DNA of 64,000 bases from Peptoniphilus_A hominis (GTDB taxonomy: Bacteria; Bacillota; Clostridia; Tissierellales; Peptoniphilaceae), in NCBI RefSeq assembly GCF_040096015.1, contig NZ_JBBMFO010000005.1, positions 9,291 through 73,290 on the forward strand, read 5' to 3'. This document shows positions 8,423 through 16,804 of the stretch, piece by piece. Within the stretch, counting starts at the first letter, position 1. Each line of letters begins with the position of its first letter. Below the pieces are notes generated by a model. That model was not told the DNA's origin. It saw only the letters and a program-made list of their open reading frames with translations, and did not search any database. A program made the translations under genes and the position numbers.

Positions 8423-9274
8423 ATGAATATTAACTGGTATCCAGGTCACATGAAAAAGACCATAGAGGACATAGAGGAAAAATTAAAACTCGTGGATTTT
8501 GTAATCGAGATAATTGACTCTCGCATTCCCTATTCAAGTAGGAACCCTCTCTTTAAGGACCTTTTAAAAAATAAAAAGAGACTTTTAATTTTTAATAAGT
8601 CTGACTTATCAGATCCAAAATTAAATGAAGAGTGGATGGAAAAAATCACTGACGAAAATAATTTTGCCATATCTTACAATGCCATGAAGCCCAATGTAAA
8701 TTTAGTTGTAAAAAAATCTGAAGAACTCATGGCAGATGAGATAAAAAAATACCAGGACAAGGGTCTAAAAAAGGGTCCACTTCGTGCAATGATTGTGGGC
8801 ATACCAAATTCTGGCAAGTCAACTTTTATAAATTCAATTTCTGGCACAAAATCTGCAAGGACTGGCAACAGACCTGGAGTTACAAAGACAAATCAGTGGA
8901 TAAAGATTCACTCAAAGCTTCATCTCCTTGACACGCCAGGAGTTTTGTGGCCAAAGTTCGAAGAAAAGGTTGGACTTAACCTTGCCTTTACTGGTGCCAT
9001 AAAAGATGAAATTATGGATAGGGAAACTCTAGCCTTAAAATTAATTGAAAAATTAAAAAATATTGCACCAGCTTCTCTTGAAGAGAGATATAAAATTTCT
9101 GACATAAAAGAAATGTCGCCCCTTGAAATTATGGATGAAATTGGAAAAAACAGGGGCGCCCTTATGCGTGGCGGTCTCATAGATTATGAAAAAGTTTCTG
9201 GAATTATCTTAGACGAATTTAGAAAGGGAACTCTTGGAAGAATAACTTTGGAGGAGCCCAATGAATTTTTATAA
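8423..9274 (+). CDS. rbgA: Ribosome biogenesis GTPase RbgA (YlqF)
   Basis: A 283-residue circularly permuted GTPase needed for a late step of 50S subunit assembly in Firmicutes. The G4 motif (NKSD) comes first at about residue 60, then G1 (GIPNSGKST, about 125), a threonine-rich switch (RPGVTKTNQW) and G3 (DTPGVLWPK, about 170). The family hallmark NINWYPGHMKKT is at the N-terminus. The C-terminal ~100 residues form the helical RNA-binding domain. It starts immediately after the upstream stop codon and overlaps rnhB by 14 bases, the common rbgA-rnhB pairing in this phylum. Confidence 0.96.
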   Translation: MNINWYPGHMKKTIEDIEEKLKLVDFVIEIIDSRIPYSSRNPLFKDLLKNKKRLLIFNKSDLSDPKLNEEWMEKITDENNFAISYNAMKPNVNLVVKKSEELMADEIKKYQDKGLKKGPLRAMIVGIPNSGKSTFINSISGTKSARTGNRPGVTKTNQWIKIHSKLHLLDTPGVLWPKFEEKVGLNLAFTGAIKDEIMDRETLALKLIEKLKNIAPASLEERYKISDIKEMSPLEIMDEIGKNRGALMRGGLIDYEKVSGIILDEFRKGTLGRITLEEPNEFL

Positions 9275-9878
9275 TTTTGAAAATGAATATTACGAAAAGG
9301 GCTACAAAAATATATGCGGCATTGACGAAGTTGGCAGGGGTTGCCTCTTTGGCGATGTAGTTTCCTGTGCAATTATTATGCCCAAGGATGACTTCATCGA
9401 GGGAGTAAATGATTCAAAAAAACTTAGTCCCAAAAAGAGAGAAGAACTCTACCCAAAAATTTTGGAGTCTTGCCTTGCTGTTGGCATTGGCAGGGCCAAC
9501 CCAGATATAATTGACAAGGTAAATATAAAAATGGCGACACACATTTCCATGATAAATGCTCTTGAAAATTTGCGCGACAAGGAAGGCAAAAAAGTTAGTG
9601 CAGATTGTGTCTTAATAGATGCAGAGACAATTGAAACTGGAATTTTTCAAAAGGCAATCATAAAGGGAGACGAGTCCTGCTACTCCATTGCCTGTGCCTC
9701 TATAATTGCAAAGGTCTATAGGGATAATCTTTGCGACAAGTGGGCAGAAGAATATCCTCACTACGGCATCGAAAAGCACAAGGGCTATGCCACAAAGTAT
9801 CACAGAGAGGCACTTAAGGCTTATGGTCCAACAGTAATGCACAGAAAATCTTTTTTGAAGAATATAAAATCATGGTAG
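9261..9878 (+). CDS. rnhB: Ribonuclease HII
   Basis: A 205-residue type 2 ribonuclease H that cuts the RNA strand of RNA-DNA hybrids and removes misincorporated ribonucleotides. The signature GIDEVGRGCLFGDVVSCAII near residue 20 carries the catalytic Asp-Glu pair. A further Asp is in CVLIDAETIE near 115, and SIIAKVYRDN near 140 completes the active site. A C-terminal GYATKYHREALKAYGPTVMHRKSF stretch in shortened form is typical of the family. The gene overlaps rbgA by 14 bases and yraN by 7 bases. Confidence 0.96.
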   Translation: MNFYNFENEYYEKGYKNICGIDEVGRGCLFGDVVSCAIIMPKDDFIEGVNDSKKLSPKKREELYPKILESCLAVGIGRANPDIIDKVNIKMATHISMINALENLRDKEGKKVSADCVLIDAETIETGIFQKAIIKGDESCYSIACASIIAKVYRDNLCDKWAEEYPHYGIEKHKGYATKYHREALKAYGPTVMHRKSFLKNIKSW

Positions 9879-10231
9879 GGCACAATTTATTTTTTGGGAA
9901 TCTTGGAGAGGACATTGCCACAAAATTTTTGGAGCAAAAGGGCTATATAATATTAGAAAGAAATTACAGGGCTCTTGGGACAGAGATTGACATTATAGCA
10001 AGGGATAAGGATGAAATTGTTTTTGTTGAAGTGAAGTCTCGTAACTCAAGAAAATATGGCGACGCCTATGAAGCTGTCACTGAATTTAAAATGCAAAACA
10101 TAATACAGACAGCAACAGCATATATTATGGAGAAAAATCTTTTTGACATAATGGTGCGTTTTGACATAATTGAAATTTATTTTAAGGAAAAGGAAATCAA
10201 TCACATAGAGTCGGCATTTATGCTTTCATAA
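9872..10231 (+). CDS. YraN family protein (UPF0102), nuclease-like fold
   Basis: A 119-residue protein of the YraN/UPF0102 family, which has a restriction-endonuclease-like fold and frequently follows rnhB. The family core is visible as GEDIATKFLEQKGY, then GTEIDIIARDKDEIVFVEVKSR, which supplies the Asp and the Glu-x-Lys of a PD-(D/E)xK-like site. The role is not established; involvement in DNA repair or recombination has been proposed for the family. It is the last gene of the ychF run and its stop codon lies at the foot of the terminator hairpin. Confidence 0.9.
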   Translation: MVGHNLFFGNLGEDIATKFLEQKGYIILERNYRALGTEIDIIARDKDEIVFVEVKSRNSRKYGDAYEAVTEFKMQNIIQTATAYIMEKNLFDIMVRFDIIEIYFKEKEINHIESAFMLS

Positions 10232-10254
10232 ACTAGGTTAAGCCTAGTTTTTTT
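10230..10254 (+). terminator. Terminator after yraN
   Basis: An 8-bp perfect stem (10230-10237 with 10243-10250) with a 5-base loop runs into seven T residues. It overlaps the yraN stop codon. Confidence 0.9.
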
Positions 10255-10269
10255 ATTTGCAATAAATAT

Positions 10270-10297
10270 TTGATTATTAAAAAACTTGTGTTATTAT
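10270..10297 (+). promoter_or_regulatory. Promoter of the suf operon
   Basis: TTGATT (10270-10275), 16-base spacer, TATTAT (10292-10297). It is the only reasonable promoter between the yraN terminator and sufC and leaves a ~50-base leader. Confidence 0.55.
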
Positions 10298-10356
10298 AGT
10301 TAATAGAAAAAAACACAGTAATTTTGTATGAATTATTTTTTATAAATGGAGGAAGT

Positions 10357-11103
10357 ATGACAGAGTTATTAAGAGTAGAAAATTTAAGTGCAGGCGTGGA
10401 AGATAAGGAGATCTTAAAAAATATAAATTTAAAAATTAATTACGGCGAAGTTCACGTAATTATGGGACCAAATGGTTCAGGCAAGTCCACACTTGCCAAT
10501 GTAATTATGGATAACCCAGTTTACAATGTGACAAGCGGCAAAATATTTTTAGATGGCGAAGACATAAGCGACCTTACAACAGACAAGAGAGCTAACAAGG
10601 GACTTTTTATGTCCTTCCAAAGTCCAGAAGAAGTTCCAGGAATTTCTGTAGAAAATTTTATTAGAACAGCTAAGTCTTTAAAGGAAGACAAGACAATTTC
10701 TATTTTAAAATTTAAAAAGGAAATCAAAAAGGAAATGGAAGAATTAAAAATGGATTCTTCTTATGCAGAGAGATACTTAAATGTTGGCTTCTCTGGTGGA
10801 GAAAAGAAGAAAAATGAAATTCTTCAAATGCTTATGCTAAATCCAAAGCTTGCCATTCTTGATGAAACAGATTCAGGACTTGATGTTGATGCAACAAGAA
10901 TAGTTTCTAGTGGAATTGAAAAGTTTTTAAATAAGGACAATGCAGTTTTAATTATCACTCACCACAAGGAACTTATAGATAATATAAAACCTGACTTTGT
11001 TCACGTTATTTTAGACGGACAAATTGTAAAAGAAGGAGACGCTTCTCTAATTGATAAAATCGAAAAAGAAGGATTCAATTGGATAAGAGAAGAGGTGAAA
11101 TAA
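10357..11103 (+). CDS. sufC: Fe-S assembly ATPase SufC
   Basis: A 248-residue ABC-type ATPase that energises the SufBCD scaffold for iron-sulfur cluster assembly in the cytosol. Walker A is GPNGSGKST near residue 40, the signature is FSGGEKKKNE near 145, and Walker B is LAILDETDSGLDVDA near 165, with the Asp-Glu-Thr-Asp typical of SufC. The start is the ATG at 10357, five bases after GGAGG; an in-frame TTG at 10324 lacks a ribosome site. It opens the operon sufC-sufB-sufD-sufS-sufU, with sufB beginning directly after its stop codon. Confidence 0.97.
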   Translation: MTELLRVENLSAGVEDKEILKNINLKINYGEVHVIMGPNGSGKSTLANVIMDNPVYNVTSGKIFLDGEDISDLTTDKRANKGLFMSFQSPEEVPGISVENFIRTAKSLKEDKTISILKFKKEIKKEMEELKMDSSYAERYLNVGFSGGEKKKNEILQMLMLNPKLAILDETDSGLDVDATRIVSSGIEKFLNKDNAVLIITHHKELIDNIKPDFVHVILDGQIVKEGDASLIDKIEKEGFNWIREEVK

Positions 11104-12516
11104 TTGGCTAAGACAGAAAAAACTTATGTAGAAGACATGGACCGCGGCGTCTATGATATTAAAAATAAATTCACTTTTAGGTCCAAGACTGAAAAGGGAC
11201 TTACAGAAGAAATTGTAAGACAAATTTCTGCTGAAAAAGATGAACCAGAATGGATGCTTGAAAGTAGACTAAAGGCATTAAAGATTTTTAATGAGAAGAA
11301 AAATCCTGACTGGGGTCCAGACCTTTCAGAAGTTGATATGGATAAAATCACAACTTACATCAGACCTGATGCTGACATGTCTGACGACTGGAAAAATGTT
11401 CCCGATGAAATAAGAGATACTTTTGATAAGCTTGGCATACCTGAAGCTGAAAAGGAAGCTATGCTTTCTGGTGTTGGAGCACAATATGACTCTGAAGTAG
11501 TCTATCACAACATTCAAAAATATTTGTCTGACCAAGGAGTTATTTACACTGACTTTGAAAGTGGACTTAAAAAATATCCAGAAATCGTAAAAAAATATTT
11601 TAGCAAGTGCATCACGCCAAAGCTACACAAGTACGCTGCCCTTCACTATGCAGTTTGGTCTGGTGGCTCTTTTGTCTATGTGCCAAAGGGAGTAAATGTA
11701 GATATACCTCTACAATCTTACTTTAGACTTAACGCTCCAGGTGCAGGTCAATTTGAGCACACACTAATTATCGTAGAAGACGGAGCCTACTGTCACTTCA
11801 TAGAAGGCTGTTCTGCTCCAAAATATAATGTAATAAACCTTCACGCAGGTGCAGTTGAACTTTTCGTTGGCGAAGGTGCAACTCTTAGATATTCAACAAT
11901 TGAAAACTGGTCAAGAAATATGTACAACTTAAATACAAAGAGAGCCATTGTTGAAAAAAATGGAAAGATCGAATGGGTTTCAGGTTCCTTTGGTTCAAAG
12001 GTTTCAATGCTTTATCCTGCATCAATTTTAGTTGGAGAAAATGCATCTAGTGAATTTACGGGCATTTCTTTTGCAGGTGAGGGACAAAATCTTGACACTG
12101 GGGCGCAAGTTGTTCACGCAGCACCACACACTAAGTCAACCATTAACACAAAGTCAATTTCAAAATCTGGCGGAATTGCAATTTATAGGGGTCTCGTTGA
12201 AATAAAGGAAAATGCTGTGGGCTCAAAGAACTCAACATCCTGTGAGTCACTTATGCTTGACTCAATGTCTCGCTCTGACACAATTCCTACAATAAATATT
12301 GAAAACAACGACATCGACATTGGACACGAGGCAAAAATCGGAAGAATTTCTGACTCTGTAATTTTTTATTTGATGTCAAGAGGAATTTCAGAACAAGAGG
12401 CAAAGGAAATGGTTGTAAGAGGATTTGCAGAGCCAATTGCCAAGGAACTTCCTATGGAATATGCAGTTGAGATGAACAACCTCATTAACCTTGAACTTGT
12501 TGGAGCTATTGGGTAG
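11104..12516 (+). CDS. sufB: Fe-S cluster scaffold SufB
   Basis: A 470-residue scaffold subunit on which clusters are built, forming SufBC2D with its neighbours. The right-handed beta-helix core contains SFVYVPKGVNVDIPLQSYFR and the C-terminal SRGISEQEAKEMVVRGFAEP in shortened form. A conserved cysteine is found in NSTSCESLM, the region of the cluster- and sulfur-binding Cys. Length matches Firmicute SufB. Translation starts at TTG directly after the sufC stop, with GAGGTG six bases upstream. In Bacillus sufB lies at the end of the operon; here it is second. Confidence 0.97.
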   Translation: MAKTEKTYVEDMDRGVYDIKNKFTFRSKTEKGLTEEIVRQISAEKDEPEWMLESRLKALKIFNEKKNPDWGPDLSEVDMDKITTYIRPDADMSDDWKNVPDEIRDTFDKLGIPEAEKEAMLSGVGAQYDSEVVYHNIQKYLSDQGVIYTDFESGLKKYPEIVKKYFSKCITPKLHKYAALHYAVWSGGSFVYVPKGVNVDIPLQSYFRLNAPGAGQFEHTLIIVEDGAYCHFIEGCSAPKYNVINLHAGAVELFVGEGATLRYSTIENWSRNMYNLNTKRAIVEKNGKIEWVSGSFGSKVSMLYPASILVGENASSEFTGISFAGEGQNLDTGAQVVHAAPHTKSTINTKSISKSGGIAIYRGLVEIKENAVGSKNSTSCESLMLDSMSRSDTIPTINIENNDIDIGHEAKIGRISDSVIFYLMSRGISEQEAKEMVVRGFAEPIAKELPMEYAVEMNNLINLELVGAIG

Positions 12517-12523
12517 GTGAAAG

Positions 12524-13570
12524 ATGAATATAATTGGAAATGAAATTGCCTTTAAGACTTTTAGCTTTTTAAAGGTAAATGAAACTGAAATAAAAATTCC
12601 TGAAATTAAAGGGATCTTATATAGAGAAGTTGGAGAAAAAAATCCAGGAGAAATTTCTGAATTTGAAAAAATAAAATATGGAATTTCAGAAGATGCACTA
12701 GAATTAAATAGAAAATATTTAAATTATTATAATTCTTACGAGGCAAAAGAAGGTGAAGAGAGAGAAGACTTTAAGTTATTTGAATTAGATGACGATTATT
12801 CTGAACTCTTTGATCTTCATCACATTATTGCAGAAAAAAATTCAAAATTAAAAGTAGTTTTAGACTACACATCTTCTGGTCAAGGTGAAAAATTCAGAAA
12901 TTCTGTAATAAAAGTTCTTGCCAAGGAAAATTCTGAAGTAGAAGTTTTCGTAATTGCAAGAGATGATGACAAGTCACTTGTCCTTGAATCCATTGGCATT
13001 TATACAGAAGATGGAGCAAAGGTAACTCTTCACCAATATGAACTTGGGGCAGGAAAACTTTACACAAATTATAAGTGCGAGTTAATTGGAGAAAAATCTC
13101 AGTCAATAGTAGATTCAATTTACTTTGGTCAAAAGGACGAGTATCTAAACATGAATTACGACATGATTCACAGGGGCAAAAAGACTGAGTCAGATATTTT
13201 AGTTAATGGTGCCTTAAAGGATAGAGCCTTTAAAAATTTTAAGTCAAACCTACAATTTATTGAAGGGGCAAGGGGTGCTGTGGGCTCAGAAGAAGAGTAT
13301 TCAATTTTACTTGACGACACAGTTCATTCAGTATCAGTCCCACTAATGCTTGCCCACGAAGACGATGTAGTTGGCAATCACGCATCAAGTGCAGGTAAGC
13401 TTGACATGGACCAAATATTTTATTTAATGTCTAGGGGCATTAGCCACGAAGAAGCTGAAGCCTTAATAGTTGAATCTAAATTTTCTCGTGCTATTGATGC
13501 TCTTTCTGATGAAAAGTTGAGAAAAGAAGTTTGGGATTCAGTTAGAAAAATTATAAAGAGAGGAAATTAA
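12524..13570 (+). CDS. sufD: Fe-S assembly protein SufD
   Basis: A 348-residue SufD, the paralogue of SufB that pairs with it through the C-terminal helical region. The C-terminal half shows the family pattern (DTVHSVSVPLMLAHEDDVVGNH, in part, then DQIFYLMSRGISHEEAEALIV). The N-terminal half is divergent and charged, as usual for SufD. The histidine in the HEDDVVGNHAS region fits the residue implicated in cluster formation at the SufB-SufD interface. AGGTGA precedes the ATG, which lies 7 bases after sufB. sufS starts one base after its stop. Confidence 0.94.
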   Translation: MNIIGNEIAFKTFSFLKVNETEIKIPEIKGILYREVGEKNPGEISEFEKIKYGISEDALELNRKYLNYYNSYEAKEGEEREDFKLFELDDDYSELFDLHHIIAEKNSKLKVVLDYTSSGQGEKFRNSVIKVLAKENSEVEVFVIARDDDKSLVLESIGIYTEDGAKVTLHQYELGAGKLYTNYKCELIGEKSQSIVDSIYFGQKDEYLNMNYDMIHRGKKTESDILVNGALKDRAFKNFKSNLQFIEGARGAVGSEEEYSILLDDTVHSVSVPLMLAHEDDVVGNHASSAGKLDMDQIFYLMSRGISHEEAEALIVESKFSRAIDALSDEKLRKEVWDSVRKIIKRGN

Positions 13571-13571
13571 T

Positions 13572-14813
13572 ATGTTTACAAAAAATGAAATTGAAGATAT
13601 TAGAAAAGAGTTTCCCTTTTTAAAATTAAAGCCAAATGGCAAAGACATTGTCTACTTTGACAATGGGGCAACTACACAAAAGCCTCGTGAAATCATAGAA
13701 AATATAAAGAATTTTTATGAAAATGAAAATGGAAACCCCCACAGGGGAGCTCACTATCTTGCCATGAAGTCCACAGTAGTTTATGAAGATGCAAGACAAA
13801 AGGTTGCCGACTTTGTGGGAGCAAAAAAGGCAAGTGAAATTGTATTTTTAAGGAATGCAACAGAAGCACTAAATTTAATTGCCTACTCCTATGGACTTAA
13901 TAATTTAAGTGAGGGCGACGAAATTTTAATTTCAATAATGGAGCACCACTCAAATTTAGTTCCTTGGCAAGAAGTTGCCAAAAAAACTGGGGCAAAATTA
14001 AAATATTTATACATTGACGAGGACAAACAAATTCCTTTTTCTGAAATTGAAGAAAAAGTCACTGAAAAGACAAAAATTTTGTCAATAACAGGTGCATCCA
14101 ATGTAGTTGGAACAAATCCAGATATTGAAAAAATTGTAAAATACGCAAGAGAAAAGTCACCTGCAAAAATTATTTTAGACGGTGCACAACTTGTGCCTCA
14201 CAGAAAAGTAAATGTAAGCCAGCTTGATGTTGACTTTCTTGCCTTTTCTGGACACAAAATGTATTCTGCTCTAGGCATTGGTGTCCTTTATGGCAAAGAA
14301 AAATTATTAAATGAAATGGAACCCTTCCTATCAGGTGGCGACATGATTGAATATGTTTACGAAGACAAGACAACTTTCTTAGATGCACCACAAAGATTTG
14401 AAGCAGGAACTGCCAATGTTGAAGGTGCAGTAAATCTTGCAGCAGCCATTGATTTTATAAATAAGTATGGCATGGATAAAATTGACGAATATGAAAGATA
14501 TTTAACTGACTATTGCTACGACAAATTAAAAAAATTAGATTATCTTGAAGTTTATACGACAAGCGACAAGAACAGGGCACCAGTAATATCTTTTAACTTT
14601 AAAGAAGCTCACCCTCACGATGTTGCATCAATTCTTGACACTTTTGGCATTGCCATAAGGTCAGGTCACCATTGTGCTCAACCACTTCACAGATTTTTAG
14701 GTTCAAACTTTTCTTGTAGAGCAAGTTTTGCGATTTATAATACAGTGGAAGAAATTGATTATTTCGTTGAACATCTTGAAGATGTAAGGAGGATTTTAGG
14801 AATTGAATCTTGA
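13572..14813 (+). CDS. sufS: Cysteine desulfurase SufS
   Basis: A 413-residue PLP enzyme of group II that takes sulfur from cysteine and hands it to SufU. FDNGATTQKPREII is at the N-terminus, NATEALNLIAYS follows, then the PLP lysine in FSGHKMYSALGIG near residue 225 and the catalytic Cys in AIRSGHHCAQPLHRF near 360. Histidines beside that Cys match the SufU-dependent type. It overlaps sufU by 11 bases. A second desulfurase of the IscS/NifS type is encoded only 0.9 kb downstream. Confidence 0.96.
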   Translation: MFTKNEIEDIRKEFPFLKLKPNGKDIVYFDNGATTQKPREIIENIKNFYENENGNPHRGAHYLAMKSTVVYEDARQKVADFVGAKKASEIVFLRNATEALNLIAYSYGLNNLSEGDEILISIMEHHSNLVPWQEVAKKTGAKLKYLYIDEDKQIPFSEIEEKVTEKTKILSITGASNVVGTNPDIEKIVKYAREKSPAKIILDGAQLVPHRKVNVSQLDVDFLAFSGHKMYSALGIGVLYGKEKLLNEMEPFLSGGDMIEYVYEDKTTFLDAPQRFEAGTANVEGAVNLAAAIDFINKYGMDKIDEYERYLTDYCYDKLKKLDYLEVYTTSDKNRAPVISFNFKEAHPHDVASILDTFGIAIRSGHHCAQPLHRFLGSNFSCRASFAIYNTVEEIDYFVEHLEDVRRILGIES

Positions 14814-15258
14814 TAATATTTACACTGAATTAATTTTGGAACATTCAAGAAATAAACACAATAGACATGAATTAGAAGATTACACTCACAAGGAACTTGG
14901 ACACAATCCAAGTTGTGGCGATGAAATTACTCTTGAATTAAAAGTAAAAGATGGAATAATAGAAGACATTTCTTATACAGGTCATGGCTGTGCAATTTCA
15001 CAAGCATCAACATCAATAATGTGTGACAATGTAAAGGGCTTAAAGGTAGAAAAAGCCATTGAAAGGGCAAAAAAATTTATAGGAATGGTAAAGGGAGAAG
15101 TTACTGACCTTGATGAACTAGAAGATCTTGACGATGCCATTGCCTTTGAATCTATTAGCACACTTCCTGCCAGAGTTAAGTGCGCAGTCCTTTCCTGGTA
15201 CACCTTAAAGGACATGTTAGAAAATAATAAAGAAGAAGGATCTTTTATTCCAGAATAA
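14803..15258 (+). CDS. sufU: Sulfur transfer protein SufU
   Basis: A 151-residue zinc protein that receives persulfide sulfur from SufS. The three zinc-ligand cysteines are in NPSCGD (~41), GHGCAIS (~66) and RVKCAVLSWY (~130), as in Bacillus SufU. The insertion between the second and third Cys distinguishes it from IscU scaffolds. The start is TTG at 14803, ten bases after AAGGAGG (14786-14792), and no nearer ATG exists. It ends the core suf set, and the Rrf2 regulator begins 11 bases downstream. Confidence 0.94.
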   Translation: MNLDNIYTELILEHSRNKHNRHELEDYTHKELGHNPSCGDEITLELKVKDGIIEDISYTGHGCAISQASTSIMCDNVKGLKVEKAIERAKKFIGMVKGEVTDLDELEDLDDAIAFESISTLPARVKCAVLSWYTLKDMLENNKEEGSFIPE

Positions 15259-15269
15259 GAGGTGATTAA

Positions 15270-15665
15270 ATGAAACTTTCTACTAAGGGTCGTTATGGAC
15301 TCATGGCAATGTATAATTTAAAGGAAAATATGGGCAAGGGTCCCATTGCACTAAAGGATATTGCAAAGGAAGAAAATTTATCTGAATCTTACTTGGAGCA
15401 ACTCTTCACACTCCTTAGGAAGGCTGACCTTGTGAAATCTATAAGAGGAGCAGGCGGCGGCTATGTCCTTTCAAGAGACCCAAAGGAAATTGCAATAGGA
15501 GAAATAATAAATGCCCTTGAAGGAGACATGTCCCTTTCATGTTGCGACCTTGGCAAAAATTCTAATTGTGGCAAGCTTAAGGATTGTGCAACAAGAGATA
15601 TTTTATCAAAACTTCAAGGACAAATTGAAGATGTAATGGAGTCCATGACTCTAGCAGACATGTGA
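15270..15665 (+). CDS. Rrf2/IscR-family transcriptional regulator
   Basis: A 131-residue winged-helix regulator. The start MKLSTKGRYGLMAMYNL and the recognition region LSESYLEQLFTLLRKADLVKS are typical, and the wing contains RGAGGGYVL. The cysteines CC, C and C in a SCCDLGKNSNCGKLKDC stretch correspond to the cluster-binding cysteines of IscR, so it could sense Fe-S status. It sits between sufU and a second cysteine desulfurase, the usual iscR-iscS arrangement in clostridia. It may control this sulfur/Fe-S region, but I found no clear operator. CymR-type control of cysteine metabolism is an alternative. Confidence 0.9.
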   Translation: MKLSTKGRYGLMAMYNLKENMGKGPIALKDIAKEENLSESYLEQLFTLLRKADLVKSIRGAGGGYVLSRDPKEIAIGEIINALEGDMSLSCCDLGKNSNCGKLKDCATRDILSKLQGQIEDVMESMTLADM

Positions 15666-15672
15666 GGTTATT

Positions 15673-16800
15673 ATGATTTACATGGACAATGCTGCCACTA
15701 CAAAAATAACAGATAGTGTTTTTAATGCTATGCTTCCCTATTTAAGAGAAAACTATGGGAATGCATCGGCAATTTATTCTCTGGGACAAAAATCTAGGGC
15801 AGCAATTGAAAATTCAAGAATAAAAATTGCAGAAATTTTAAAAACTAAGCCCAGTGAAATTTATTTTACCTCATCAGGTACTGAGTCAGACAACTGGGTT
15901 ATAAAAGAATCATTGAATCCAAGGGAAAAACATCATATAATATCATCAAGGATAGAACATCCAGCTATTTTAAATTCACTTAAGGCAGTAAAGAGCTTGG
16001 GGAGTGATTACTCTCTGATTTCTGTTGACCAAGAAGGCTTTGTCAATTTAGATGAATTAAGTGAAAAAATTAGGGACAATACAAAATTAATTTCCATTAT
16101 GTTTGCCAACAATGAAATAGGAACTATAGAGCCCATAGAAGAAATTTCAAAAATTGCTGGCGAGAAAAATATTTTACTGCACACAGATGCAGTGCAAGCC
16201 ATGGGCAATGTCAATTTTAACCTAAGAGATTTAGATGTGGACATGCTTTCTATATCAGGTCACAAACTTGGAGCTCCCAAGGGAATAGGAATTTTATATA
16301 TCAAAGAGGGTACAGAAATTTCTCCCTTCATAAATGGTGGAGAACAAGAAAGAGGCATGAGAGCCTCCACAGAAAATGTGGCATCTATAGTTGGCATAGG
16401 AAGGGCTCTAGAAGATGCCTACGTTAATATTGACGCGAACATAGAGTACACAAGAGATTTAAGAGATTATACTATTGAAAAACTTTTAAACATTGATGGA
16501 ATTATTTTAAATGGTCCAAGAGAGAAGAGACTTCCTGGAAATATTAATATCACTTTAAAGGATACTAAACCACAAACTATGGTGCAGTACCTAGATATGT
16601 ATGATATATGTGTTTCCTCTGGATCTGCTTGTGCAGCAGGAAGTATAAATCCATCCCATGTCCTTAGGGCAATTGGAAGAAGCGAAGAAGATTCTCTTTC
16701 CATGCTTAGGATTTCCCTTAATCACAACAACACAAGGGAAGAATGTGACTATGTAGTGGAAAAGATAAGCCAAGGGATGAAAAAGTTCAAGAACAGGTGA
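15673..16800 (+). CDS. Cysteine desulfurase, IscS/NifS type
   Basis: A 375-residue group I cysteine desulfurase. The N-terminus reads MIYMDNAATTKIT. HTDAVQAMG marks the PLP aspartate region, the PLP lysine is in SISGHKLGAPKGIG near residue 195, and the catalytic cysteine is in SSGSACAAG near 320 on the long mobile loop. In related clostridia this enzyme supplies sulfur for tRNA thiolation (mnmA) or for a NifU-like scaffold. Neither gene follows here, so its sulfur acceptor is not evident locally. It begins 7 bases after the Rrf2 gene, so the two are probably co-transcribed. Confidence 0.93.
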   Translation: MIYMDNAATTKITDSVFNAMLPYLRENYGNASAIYSLGQKSRAAIENSRIKIAEILKTKPSEIYFTSSGTESDNWVIKESLNPREKHHIISSRIEHPAILNSLKAVKSLGSDYSLISVDQEGFVNLDELSEKIRDNTKLISIMFANNEIGTIEPIEEISKIAGEKNILLHTDAVQAMGNVNFNLRDLDVDMLSISGHKLGAPKGIGILYIKEGTEISPFINGGEQERGMRASTENVASIVGIGRALEDAYVNIDANIEYTRDLRDYTIEKLLNIDGIILNGPREKRLPGNINITLKDTKPQTMVQYLDMYDICVSSGSACAAGSINPSHVLRAIGRSEEDSLSMLRISLNHNNTREECDYVVEKISQGMKKFKNR

Positions 16801-16804
16801 TAAT